From positions 1-64,000 of the forward strand of contig NW_022985473.1 of assembly GCF_010093595.1 (NCBI RefSeq): a DNA stretch of 64,000 bases. The letters are read 5' to 3'. Origin of the DNA: Mytilinidion resinicola (taxonomy: Eukaryota; Ascomycota; Dothideomycetes; Mytilinidiales; Mytilinidiaceae). Under the pieces are notes generated by a model. It did no database searches. It worked only from the letters and a program-made list of their open reading frames with translations, and was not told where the DNA came from. Within the stretch, counting starts at the first letter, position 1. Every line of letters starts with the position of its first letter. A program made the position numbers and the translations under genes. This document shows positions 13,201 through 23,190 of the stretch, one piece after another.

Positions 13201-13590
13201 TTCTTGGCTAACTGTTTGGGATGAGCCTGGAGTCATCTGGAGATCGCGCTCATCCAGGAACTAATCAAGCCATCCAGGGCCAAAGCGGTGATACGATACA
13301 CTGTCATCGCTGTCAGAATCATCGCCGGGCAGCGTTTCATCTTTGCTCTGGGGGTCGTTACTGGGTATTCCAGTCTCTTCCCCTGGCTGCACGTTGTCAG
13401 CTGCTGTGTCTAATTCGCCTGCATTCGCGGGAACTGCGGTGTCGTCCGGTTCAGTCATGTTCTCGGACGATCCATCATCCGTACCTTCGTCTTCGAACAA
13501 GGCATTGATTTCATCGTCAGGATCTCACGATTGGGAGATATTTTGGGTATTGGTGTCGTCCGTAGATTCGGAGGAGCGGCGAGAAGCCAT
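10216..13590 (-). pseudogene. Nonsense-riddled 1125-codon member of the disordered paralogue family
   Basis: One reading frame runs from ATG (13588-13590) to TGA (10216-10218) with no frameshift, yet contains eight internal stops: TGA at codon 22 (13525-13527), TAG at codons 110 (13261), 215 (12946), 335 (12586), 484 (12139), 724 (11419) and 766 (11293), and TAA at codon 815 (11146). Coding character continues on both sides of every stop: acidic S/T-rich N-terminus, RWAPG..YPRMDVTARA then LMAQLHRVG, LDRICHLISIQKGIC, a Q/P-rich middle, PPSRKKPRLAP (NLS-like), and a poly-Glu tail ending EEQWETVI. Codons about 430-600 match the family domain of the genes at 14286, 23191, 25853 and 33996. Transitions alone explain every stop (CAG, CAA, TGG or CGA sources). 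A 60-nt intron (12115-12174, donor GTGTAT, branch TACTAAC) could remove the codon-484 stop, but the paralogue alignment argues that this stretch is coding. Probably a pseudogene. Confidence 0.8.
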
Positions 13591-13745
13591 TTTGTTCGAA
13601 GTTTACGATGATATTGAAATCTACAAAGTAAGAAATTACGAGGAGCAAACTTGGGTAACAGGTAGGGTGGAAATAGAAATATGGATTCAAAATGTCTGTC
13701 CATTCAACATTGTATAGTCCAAGATTCATCTTGAAAGATTTCCAA

Positions 13746-13756
13746 ATATATAAAGG
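13746..13756 (-). promoter_or_regulatory. TATA box upstream of the 10216-13590 locus
   Basis: On the minus strand CTTTATATATT lies about 155 bp before the ATG at 13590, a spacing similar to other promoters in this window. The position is inferred from sequence only. Confidence 0.4.
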
Positions 13757-14285
13757 CAGACAAAGCGAGAGCTGTAGACTTTGAGGGAGCTAACATTGTT
13801 AAGGAACCGACCGTGTGAGGACGGGGGACGCTCATACCTTTAAGCTTCGTGGCGGGTAGAACTGTACCTTGTATGATAGAGTGCTCGTTGTGCTTCGCCA
13901 TAGAGCTCACTATGTCACCGATTACGACAAGAGGTTGTGGTGGAGTATAGAGGAGCATTTAGTTGAAGAGCTATGGGGTACAAACTCTTTGGATCAGCTA
14001 TTCTAGCTAATCTAAGCCTCTTCTTTAAGTAACCAGATTTTTAGGACGGGCCTGTTCATATTCAGACTCGTTCCCGGCAATCTTTTCCAGCGTAGACACG
14101 ATCGAGACTTGTCGAAATGTTCAGCACCCTTACCCGCCAAACCCGAACAAAGAAGCAACATTATACCGATTCGTTGTTCTTGTCAAGAGTCTTAGAACTC
14201 AACACCGCTCCCGACCTTCGCAAGAACTTCACAGCACGTCCCCATTGGTCCTTATTGTTAGTCGAGTGATTCGTCGAGTGACCGG
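13757..14285. other. Intergenic, no gene seen
   Basis: About 530 bp between the promoter of the 10216-13590 locus and the 3' end of the next family member. The 84-codon minus frame at 13704-13958 overlaps the putative TATA box and has no recognised motif. Nothing else stands out. Confidence 0.5.
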
Positions 14286-15630
14286 CTAGTTGCCCCTCTT
14301 GAGTCGCTTGCGGTGAAGATCAGGACGATCTTCTCCATCAGATTCCTCCAAGGAAATATCGTCCTCCACGCGCGAGTCGGAATCGTCCCACTTGCGCTTC
14401 GTCTGAATAGTCGCGCGGCGAGGGCGTTGGATGGCAGGCGTCGTGACCGGAGCTGTAGCTGTCATGTCAGTGCTTGTGGAACTCTCACGTCGGACCCGAG
14501 CTCTCGTACCGCTCTCAGCCTGTGATCCTCGTCGTAGCTCACGTCCAGCCTTCTGGTCCTCATTCTTCTGACCGTTTGACTTCAGATTGACCCTCGCGCG
14601 ACCGTCGACCTCTGCTGGATTCGCGATTAGACCCCAGATTTTCTGGAGGTCTCCCTGGATGACGAACGTACAGTATGCCTTGCGGCGGCACAAGACATCG
14701 CAGACCGCAGTCACCCTCTGACTATAGCTGAGTACCTTATTAGGCTTAACCTCAAGTAGTCGACAATCGTAGCGTGGATAACAGTATCCAGCCGTATGGA
14801 TCTGTTCGCATGTCTCTTGCACGAGCCAGGCCCATGCCTCCACATCAAGGTCATCGTACATGTGGTTGATCCAACAATTGACTCCAGTCTTGCGGCCGTC
14901 GATAATTTGGGTGATAGACATCATGGCATCCCTGATCCGCATGGCGTCGGTGGCCCTCTCCGTATCCGACTGGGGCAAAGATTGGTCCAAGGAGTTACCA
15001 TATCTGTCCACTTGGCCAACTCTGTACGCCGACTGACTTCGACGTAGCTTTGCTTCATCAGCAGACATCTGGATCGGGCTGGCGAGCGAATTGGGAATTC
15101 CAGCACGGACTGTATTCAGGCCAGGTTGGTGATCATTTGTCGCTATGTACAGTTAGCGCTGCTAGAAACAACTCGAGGCGGAGATTATGAGTACGGAGAA
15201 TTACTTACAATTTTGCGTGTTTGGAGACGATTCGACGGACTGAGAAGCTTTCGAGAGACTTCCATTGTCGCTGGAGCGGCTGATAAAGGAATCCATACGC
15301 TCGCCGATGGCGGGGGTGTTCCATTCATCCTGCGTGCCCCCCAGAGCATTCCAGGTCGAGGTATAGTCTTCAGGACTGTATCGAGGGTCAAGATATGGCG
15401 ACGAAGAATTGACATCGCGAGGTGCTTCGAATCCCTCCAAGCTGATCCGGTGGGTGTAACCGTCGCGTGTGGAATTCGGACCCATTGCCTGGGCAGCATT
15501 CGGCTGATTGATGGTGTTGGCAAACTCACAAGCCTGAGGACGGACGGACTTGCTCTGAGCTTACAGAGATACGGATGCTACTATCTTGTGTGAAGACAGT
15601 CGACAGGTCATTCGACTGATTTGACAACAT
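14286..15630 (-). CDS. Intact family member, conserved DVEAWAW / KxxC domain
   Basis: No known function. My model: 5' UTR exon 15714 to about 15840, intron 15658-15713, exons 15565-15657 (ATG at 15628-15630), 15209-15503 and 14286-15109, introns 15504-15564 and 15110-15208; CDS 1185 nt, 394 aa. The first ATG (15857) lies only 8 nt from the TATA box, so it is probably outside the mRNA and I start in the second exon. Residues about 165-292 form the family domain: RIRDAMMSITQIID, then NCWINHMYDDLDVEAWAWLV with QIHTAGY, then LSYSQRVTAVCDVL followed by RRKAYCTFVIQGD. The C-terminus is charged and disordered, with TKRKWDDSD and ending HRKRLKRGN, which are NLS-like. The truncated copy immediately upstream (15914-16420) shares its exon layout, so the pair arose by tandem duplication. 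No stops or frameshifts; probably functional. Confidence 0.7.
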
Positions 15631-15864
15631 TGACGGCTCTTGCAACACATTGTGGACCTATAGAGAGGTTTAGCAGCGCCGCTAGAAAGTATACTAATGT
15701 CAGTCAAGCTTACAGATGCGAACCGACTAGACTTATTAAGGGCGGGATGTATTTCAGCTAGAGCGGAGGCTCCAAAGATGTTGTGATGGCTCGAGACTCT
15801 ATTCCGGTCCTTTCTCAGGTTGTGAAGAAGCAGTTCTGTGTTGATTTGAAGAGGCATAAGGCCC

Positions 15865-15874
15865 GTATATATAG
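15865..15874 (-). promoter_or_regulatory. TATA box of the 14286-15630 gene
   Basis: Minus-strand CTATATATAC, followed by CCTTATGCCTCTTC and a CA-rich leader closely resembling the region after the TATA box of the paralogue at 33996. It sets the likely transcription start near 15840. Confidence 0.6.
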
Positions 15875-15888
15875 CCTATGAAAGGGGG

Positions 15889-15913
15889 GGGGTTACTCCC
15901 CTGTTCCCCCTTG
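15889..15913 (-). promoter_or_regulatory. Promoter block shared with the 33996-35261 paralogue
   Basis: Minus-strand CAAGGGGGAACA followed by GGGGAGTAACCCC, about 15 bp (edge to edge) upstream of the TATA box. The paralogue has CAAGGGAACGACC followed by AGGGGAGCGCCC about 25 bp upstream of its own TATA box. Conservation outside the coding region implies either a retained control element or recent duplication including the promoter. Confidence 0.5.
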
Positions 15914-16420
15914 TTACGGATATGGAAGGATGTAACGCCACTGACACGCTAGTAGTGGCAACCTGAGTTCCTTGCTATGGTCCTGCGTGGCAACGGGATA
16001 CATTGCCTGGGCAGCACTGGCCTGTTCGACGGCGTTAGCAAGCTTATAAGCATATCTGTTCGCTTTGAACTCACAGGAAGCATTATGCTAGGATCTCGCA
16101 TGATTTCGAAGGTCATGTCAGGCTGCGCTGATCTATCGAACTATTGATGAGCTTAGCAAGTCTTCTGTAAAGTACACTTAAATTAGACTTACCATTGCTT
16201 TTAGGGCTTCATCTAGGGAGACGTAGGCTTCGCTCTCAAATGATTCAGAAATCTTGCTACCAAGCATGGTGCTGTTCTTTGTAGCTGGGATGTCGAACAG
16301 CGCGGCGCCGGTTGGGGTGTCCCTGAATGGAGAGCCACCATTGAAGTTAGAGATGTTGAACTCCCCCATTGCGTTGACATGCGCGCGCTCGTCTTGGAGG
16401 ATTTCCTCCAAGATGTCCAT
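15914..16420 (-). pseudogene. Truncated 5' copy of a family member
   Basis: Spliced model: ATG 16418-16420; exons 16193-16420, 16075-16140 and 15914-16021, introns with clean GTAAGT/GTGAGT donors and CTAAG/CTAAC branch sites; 402 nt, 133 aa. The second exon ends DPSIMLP, like DSSIRIS of the neighbouring gene at 14286, and the third begins ASAAQAM, like PNAAQAM there. After that point similarity stops and the frame ends at a TAA inside the promoter of the downstream copy, so the conserved domain is missing. The N-terminal exon (MDILEEILQDERAH...) has no recognisable domain. It is best explained as the upstream half of a tandem duplicate. Whether it is transcribed cannot be seen. Confidence 0.6.
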
Positions 16421-17583
16421 TCTAGCAGGAAGGGCGGGCGAAGCCAACCTAGATCTAAGATGCGCCGCTGCGGGGGGCCGATGGTGGAGGGATGGTTGCA
16501 ACTTGTGACTGTGGGAAGCCGGGAGAGAGCTGGGTTGAAGGTGGAAGCTTCAGCAGCAAGCGATGTCTGCTAGGTTGTGAGAAGAAATTGTGGAGGTGTT
16601 ATAGCAACGTAGCAGGTCTCGATAGTCATTGACGCTGCGGCCGGAGGGATTCCAATCGGGCGAGCTAAGAAACAGGCGAGAATCACTAGGAGTCACATGA
16701 CACACAGAGCACTTAGCGAGTTTGTCAATACCTGTTACTCTTCCTCTAGCTAAAAGGGAGGCATTTCGAACTAGTAAAGTGCGCGCTGTTTCTTAGATAT
16801 AGCCGTCGCTAGCTGTGGTACTTCACTGCTCGGGCAAGAAGCCCTGATCGCCGAACTCGTCATTCATAGTGGATAGAAGAGTATAATCACGTGTACGTTA
16901 GCAATGCTCAGCATACACGACACCTTCGTACAATCAGATTCTTAGGCAGGGCTCCTTGGAAATTACCTCGGTTGTATGTTGGTTGATAATACCGGGTGTT
17001 TGTACAGCTCATCTGCAGAAGGAAGGGTACTACACAGACGGAGTTACAACACGTAACGTAATGATCGATTAATAACGATATTGAGAGAAGAGAGACTGTT
17101 AGTAACGAGAATAAGATCTATACAGAGCCGTCATCTATGCGCTTCTCGTCAACCTAGAGACAGAGGATGTAAGCAACAACTTCCAAAACATCATGCTTAG
17201 AATCTCACACGATGCAACACTTATCAATTCCTCCTTCCTAAAAGCAGACACGATGCCATGAATTCGCGTACCTAGTAATTTTGTACATAATGAAAACTAT
17301 TAGAGACAGGTATCTAGTCCCGAGCCTCTCACACCATCTCTCTTGAGACTTAAGAGAAGAACGCTCCTTTTCGGGCAAATCAATTCTAGATAGGTGTTGC
17401 TAAGACAACAGCTCGCCAACCACTCAGTATCATTGCTATGAAGTGCTAGGTCTTGAGTCTGGAGAAAGTTAATAGTTCAGAACAAAGACAAGCACCTGCA
17501 CACCATCCAACGTGACAGCGTGATCTCTTTGTTGACACAAAGAAAACCAAACACCGCAATTTCGCAGGTGCTATCAACCACAC
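16421..17583. other. Intergenic, no gene seen
   Basis: About 1.1 kb with no frame of interest. It holds the presumed promoter of the truncated copy at its left and the 3' flank of the next family member at its right. Confidence 0.5.
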
Positions 17584-19281
17584 CTAGTCTCCGCCAATTT
17601 CAGACTTCCTAACAAGTCGACTAGCTGATCGGGTGAGGGGGTTTTTCTTCTTCCTACCAGTGTTCTCGGCCACTTCCATGTACTCCTCGTCTTCATCTCC
17701 TAGGTTCAACCCTCCCCCCCCCGGCTTGCGTTCCTGAGTGACAGTTCGGCCAGAAATTCGGGTCGCAGAAGCTAGGGTTGACGTTAGCGTCAGGATAAGG
17801 GTCGTCGTGTCGTCCGGCTCCTCCGCTTGCTGGTCCGCTGGTATGCTCTTCATTTCGGCGAGCTCGCGTCCAATCTTGGTAAACTTTTGTTTTTTTTCGT
17901 TGCCAAGCAGATTTCTAGGAACACGAGCTTCGACGTGCTTCGGATCTCCTGCCAGCCACCAGATTCGGACCATATCGCCATTGACAATGTAAGTAGAGTA
18001 GTGCTTGCGTCTGGCCAGCATACTGCACACGATATCGATCCTATTGGCATACAACAGCTTGGAGTCGGGATTCACTCCAGTAGAGCAGAAACTGCAGTTT
18101 GGGTAGCAATACCCTTCCACATGGAAAGCTTCGAATGTTTCTTGCACCAACTAGGCCCAAGCTTCGATCTCGCTTGCAGTGTACCTATTTTCCATCCAAT
18201 GCTTGACGCCTTACTTGCCTATGTCGATAAACCCGATTGTATTCAGCATGCTATCACGAATCCGGCGCACATCAGCCTTCCTACCATCATCCGTCTGCGG
18301 CAGAGGAGCATCGAACCGGGCACCGCGTCCTGCCAAAAGGCGAGGACGATTGCGTCGCAGTCGGGCCGTGTCAGAAGAGCATATTTGGTCGATTTCTAAA
18401 GCTGTAGGTCCGTGGGAGGTGTTTGTAGAGTGCCTATCGTTATCGGATTCTAGGTCATTTTAGCATCTGTTGACAGAAGCAGACTAAGCTGATGGAGCAA
18501 CAAGGAGCACTTACGAGTCGATGCCAGAATTCGAAGGCGTTCATGAGTCTCTTGGAGAGCTTTATTCAGTACTGGAGTCATCCTAGTTCCCCTGACGACA
18601 TCGCTAGTCTCGATAGCCTTGTTTTCGGCGAATTTCTTGAGGCAAATACTGGCCCTCTCAAGGACGTCGATCGTAGTCTCCTCAAGAATGTTGTTTAAGT
18701 TCAAAGCCGCGTCGTCGTAATTCCATTCCTTTTCGGACGCGGAAGGTGCGGAATTGCTGGCTTGACGGAGCTGGCCGTCCTGATCGAGGCTAGAGTAGTT
18801 GATAGCAGGGCGCTGTATAATCTGGGGACTGTTCGCCTAATCGAGAATTTAGCAATGTGGCAGTAAGGTAGACGCAATGTAGACCCACTGCAACTCCAAG
18901 GCTAACACTCTCCTGAACGGGGAATGCCGGGTCGACAGGCATAGTTCTTGATTGGATGGCTCGGCTAAACTAAGTCTTCGGTCAGCAAATCTCTCGCAAC
19001 AGCAGTCTATGTAGACTCACCGCAGCCCATTGAGTAGAGTTGTTAGGTTGACTACCAGTGAGCATCGCGCTCTCTTCCATGGCAAAGACGCGGCGCAGCC
19101 TAGCACCGGAGCTATTCTTCGTGTACGGGGAGAGGTAGGTAGCGGGTCTAATAGGTTTCGCGTATGAAAGCGGAGGGCTGGACTCGTATTCGTGGCGGAC
19201 AGGTCTAGGGAACGAAGGGAGTCCTTCAAGCAGCCAGTTGGGCAGCTGGCCCTGGTTCGTGGGAGGGCTGGCGTCAGACAT
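17584..19281 (-). pseudogene. Family member with in-frame TAA and TAG, otherwise intact
   Basis: Four exons can be assembled: 19021-19281 (ATG 19281), 18907-18969, 18515-18836 and 17584-18449; 1512 nt, 504 codons. Introns have GTGAGT, GTTAGC and GTAAGT donors and CTAAA-type branch sites. Two in-frame stops remain in the last exon: TAA at 18211-18213 and TAG at 18151-18153. Flanking sequence aligns closely with the intact gene at 14286: DVRRIRDSMLNTIGFID against DAMRIRDAMMSITQIID, and EIEAWA-stop-LVQETF against DVEAWAWLVQETC. The TAG therefore replaces a conserved Trp (TGG to TAG). Downstream LLYANRIDIVCSML then RRKHYSTYIVNGD completes the domain. The C-terminus is acidic, then basic (GRKKKNPLTR). 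Likely a nonsense-mutated pseudogene. Single-base stop editing could restore only the TAG, not the TAA. Confidence 0.75.
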
Positions 19282-19690
19282 GGAGAGCGCTCGCCAAGTG
19301 CGAGGTTGTGGGAGCTCCTCCGTGGCGAGCGTGAAATTACAGGATGAGGGTGTAGTACAGGACCCTTCTGGGTGCCTCTAATAGAAGTGTAGCTGTTGAC
19401 AGACACAAGAGGTCGATCAATTTATATGAAGAGTGGGCCACAGTGCTCTATGTAGTGGTGGGAAAGAGGATTGTAGATCTGCGCAGACGAAATTGAGAGG
19501 CAGCGGCACGAAGAGTGCTCCGGATAATTCTGCCAAGACGCTAGCGTGGCATCATGAAAGTTCAGAAATCCCGAGGCCACGCTCTTCTATGCGAACCTGA
19601 ATCTTTATGCCATTGTTGTTTAGATATGCAACTAAGAGCTCAAGTTCTAAATGGCTCTCTTTGTTAAACTACTGTACAAGTAATGATCAG
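19282..19690. other. Upstream flank of the 17584-19281 locus
   Basis: About 400 bp with no gene. It includes TATATGAAG-like sequence near 19424-19432 in an AT-richer patch. I see no clear TATA box at canonical distance. Confidence 0.4.
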
Positions 19691-22030
19691 TGACGAGAAA
19701 GGACATGCACAAGATTGGGAAGCATTTTTTCAAAATGTTCTCACGTTCTCGCATTTTTAAACTCCTTCCGTGATCTCACCGACCTCAATATACCGAATTC
19801 CTCATTAAAAAGCCCCAGAAGCCTTCGAGACGTCTCGTTGGCCTTCCATTGCGCGTTGTTTAGTGCATTTTCCAACAGCGGGGCTCTTTACGAACTACGT
19901 ACAGCCTGCTATCTAACGCTTCAGTACCCCATGAAGGACCAAATAAGCTAGAGCCTCCTTCGAGGCTGATTGACGTCAAGTCGGAATAGTCGACGATAAA
20001 GGCTTCCATTGGGTTGGCCCAGGAGGCTCCATACGGTGCTGAGTTCCTGTCAAAGAGAAAGCTACCGGAGCTTGATATTGATACCCTTGTGCATGGGATC
20101 CTGACATGCAAGTCTCTAGTAGTAGCCTGAGGCTTTCAAGCTATTTACAGACGTTTCCACGGTCCGATTAATCGGCCTCAGCTCCGTGCGTTACTTCTCA
20201 TCCACCGCTTTTATGAGCACGTAGACCACTGTTGACGGTGTTGGAACTGATTCAATTGCTTCAATTTTCATGTTCAAATCGAAGACGCACCGAAAGCGGA
20301 TGAAGAGGGATCACTTCAACTAGTAGTGTTTAAACAAAAGTTTAATTTGCATTGTAACTAGACCAAAATAGTTAATTTCATTCCATACACAACTCAAGGG
20401 CCTCCTGTGGCGATAAAAACTTTCCAACACTGTTCGCATATTGCTCCAATCTTAGAGATGGACCGCGCTATGTTGACAAGCAATCACTAAGATCGAGACT
20501 ATCTGAATTAGCATTTGAAAGACGTTCGATGATCTCTTGCGTCGGCCGCAGATCATACACAGGGGCACGGAGTACCTCTGACGTCGGCAAAAACTATCCA
20601 AGTCTTCCTGTGTGTTGTGCCGATACTTAATACGATCAAGAAGTCTTGACAAACACCCTCAAAATAGCAAGTATCCGACCATGGGCGTGGTCTGCATATG
20701 GCGGTCAACGAAACGAGCTTCTTATTTTGGAGGTATCTGGACCACTCCTCACAGCGGCAGTGGCCATTCAAGGCTTCAAACATGCTACCTTAAAGGGCAA
20801 GGACCTCCTGGTCGTGTTGGAAAACGCTCTCAGAATCGCAATCATCGGCTCTTAAGTTACCCTCATCTTATCCATCACTCTTTAGACCACCTCTCACGGC
20901 AGCAAAGTCTTTTCAAATCGACTCGGACTTCGCCCTTATTCGCGACATCTTTAGAAAAGTGCTCAGAAAGGCTGTCAAAACCGTAAAGTGCTGCACGGGG
21001 TCCCGTTCGCAGGCTGTTCCCCTTTACATTGCATCAATTTTCTCGGTAAATAGCCAAGATACCTCAAACAGCAGGAGCGTGGCAGAGGACTTTAAGCGAT
21101 GATTAAATCTCGAAGATTTTCAACAATGGGTCGAAAAATGCGCTTAGAATCGTAGCTCTTTGCGAGAACAATACTCTGCGGGACACGGTCCATTTCCAAT
21201 CACCATGTTCTCAAAAGGTCCGTGAGACACCTCCGACTGCGACAGGAACCTTCCAGATCCTTCAAACGAGATGCTAATTTGGACTAGCATCCCAAAGGTC
21301 AAAGAAGAGCTCGTAAAATCGGTACTGCCTAAATCCTGCTCCAACTTTACGTGCTTATTCCAATGCGTTACCTCAAAAGTATTCTTGTCCAGCCGTGGCA
21401 CTACTTGCGGTAGGATGATGATGGAAAAGGCCTCAAATCTTAGAGTCTAATTTGAGGTCTACGAAGTATTACATCGGGCCTTCATCTCACACAGGGGCCT
21501 GAAACCAGCCTGACGTTGCCAGAATGTATTCAATTCGCGTTAGATCTTACACTCATTTGGAACAGAAAGGAAGAAGTTAGACTTCTAGCGCACCTCGAAT
21601 CATGCCTCCAATCTACGATGTCCGACCTATGACATCAACTGGGATATTTCAAGTATAGCTGAGATACCTCAGTCAGGACCCAAGAGCCTCCAAAAGGTTC
21701 AAATTTCACGCTGTCTCATCTGCGGCCTTCGGCCTTTGACTTAAGCTCGCGAATTTCTCAGGCACGTGGAGAAAGACTGGCGGCGGCAAGAATTAGCCAG
21801 ATATCGCAATTCCATGGAGCTTAATCTGAGGGCTTCAATTTATAGCATTCTTCAATTTTTGCAATCCGTTCGCAGACCACCACAGGCAGCACTCAAGGCT
21901 CTTCAAACCCTCAATATATGACCGTGTCTAATATACAACCTTGAAACTACAACGTAAGCTCGTCATCTTTTGTAAATAGATGAAGGGCACCTAGCAACGC
22001 TGGAAGCTATCCAGATCTTGCGATTTCACG
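19690..22030. repeat. Decayed repeat field, no intact gene
   Basis: Repetitive phrasing recurs at irregular intervals (CCTCAAA, GGCTTCAAAC, TCTAATCT..GAGGTCTACGA, CCTCCAAAAGGTTCAAATTTCACGC). The plus-strand segment at about 20735-20830 reads GPLLTAAVAIQGFKHATLKG, and 22842-22930 reads GTPLTIAIAMQAFKSTSFN, so both are diverged copies of one unit. Many short frames end at transitions. This is probably an old array or a repeated non-coding element that has drifted or undergone RIP. Confidence 0.5.
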
Positions 22031-22800
22031 AAGTCTAATCTACGAGTTTCAATCTATGACTTGCATTTGGAACCTTCGGCTAGCAGGCAGGGGACTCCAG
22101 ACGAAACTTTGGCTCGTCCAAACCCCTCGAAATACACGCTATTAGATCTAAGGCCTATAAACTATGACATGACTTTGAAATCGACCATGAGCATCTACGA
22201 GACCTCAGACGGCGCCGAAACCCCTCCAAAACCTTCGAAATATAGGCTATTAGATCTAAAGCCTATACTCTATGACATGACGTTGAGGTCTACCATAGAA
22301 TGTAGGGCATCTCAGACGGTGTCCAAACCCCTCCAAAACCTTCGGAAGACACTCTGCTAGATCTGAGGTCTCTAATGAATGACATGACGTTGAAATCTAG
22401 AGTAGGCATCTGGCGGACCTCAAACCGTGCCGAAGGCGCTCCAAAGCGATCAGAATACACGCTATTAGATCTGAGGCCTATGAAATATGACATGATGTTA
22501 AAGTCTACCATAGAATGTAGGACACCTCGGACGGTGTCTAAGGCCGTCCAAAACCTTCGAAATACACACTGTTAGATCTAAAGTCTCTAAGCTATGACAC
22601 GATGCTAAAATCTAGCACGGGCATCTAGGGGAAGTCAAGCAGTGCCCAAAACCCTCCAAAACCTTTGGAATACACGCTGTTAGATCTGAAGTCTCTGAGG
22701 AATGACATGACGTTGAAATCTATAATAGCCGTCTAGTGGACCTCAGACGGTGCCGAAGGCGCTCCAAAACCTTCAGATTTCACGCAGTCAAATCTGTGAT
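22031..22800 (+). repeat. Tandem array of about seven 108-bp units
   Basis: The landmark CTRTTAGATCT recurs at 22139, 22247, 22354, 22462, 22569 and 22677, with diverged copies near 22031-22041 and 22785; spacing is 107-108 bp. Units share CTATGACATGACGTTGAAATC and ACCTTCGAAATACACGC phrases. The 108-bp period equals 36 codons, and parts stay open in one frame (LLDLRPINYDMTLKST repeated as LLDLKPILYDMTLRST), but stops and 1-bp slips break it. Neighbouring units differ by many substitutions, so the array is old. Related fragments extend to the left as far as about 19.7 kb. Confidence 0.75.
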
Positions 22801-23190
22801 CTCCGACTTAGAACACGAGAATTCGAGAATCTACAAGTGGCAGGTACACCTCTAACGATTGCAATAGCCATGCAAGCGTTTAAGAGCACAAGCTTTAATG
22901 TAGAGGGCTTTCCAAAGCGGTTCCAAACGCACAAAGTGTTCACAAAAAGATACACATAACAGGAGACACATAGTGCGCAAGTTCAGCGGGCAGTCTGTCT
23001 ATTCTCGGCCCAAAAACCTCTCTATCTACCCCTTCTGGACCACGCAAATGGGCAAAGAGCCACTCAATCTACCGCCCGTAGGCCACACAAAGGAACAAAG
23101 AAACCGCCAAACTCTCCCGGCAAACAAAGGCACCAAGCCAACCGGCCGACCACCACCCCCCAGATCGCACCAGCCTCCCCACCCCTCTGC

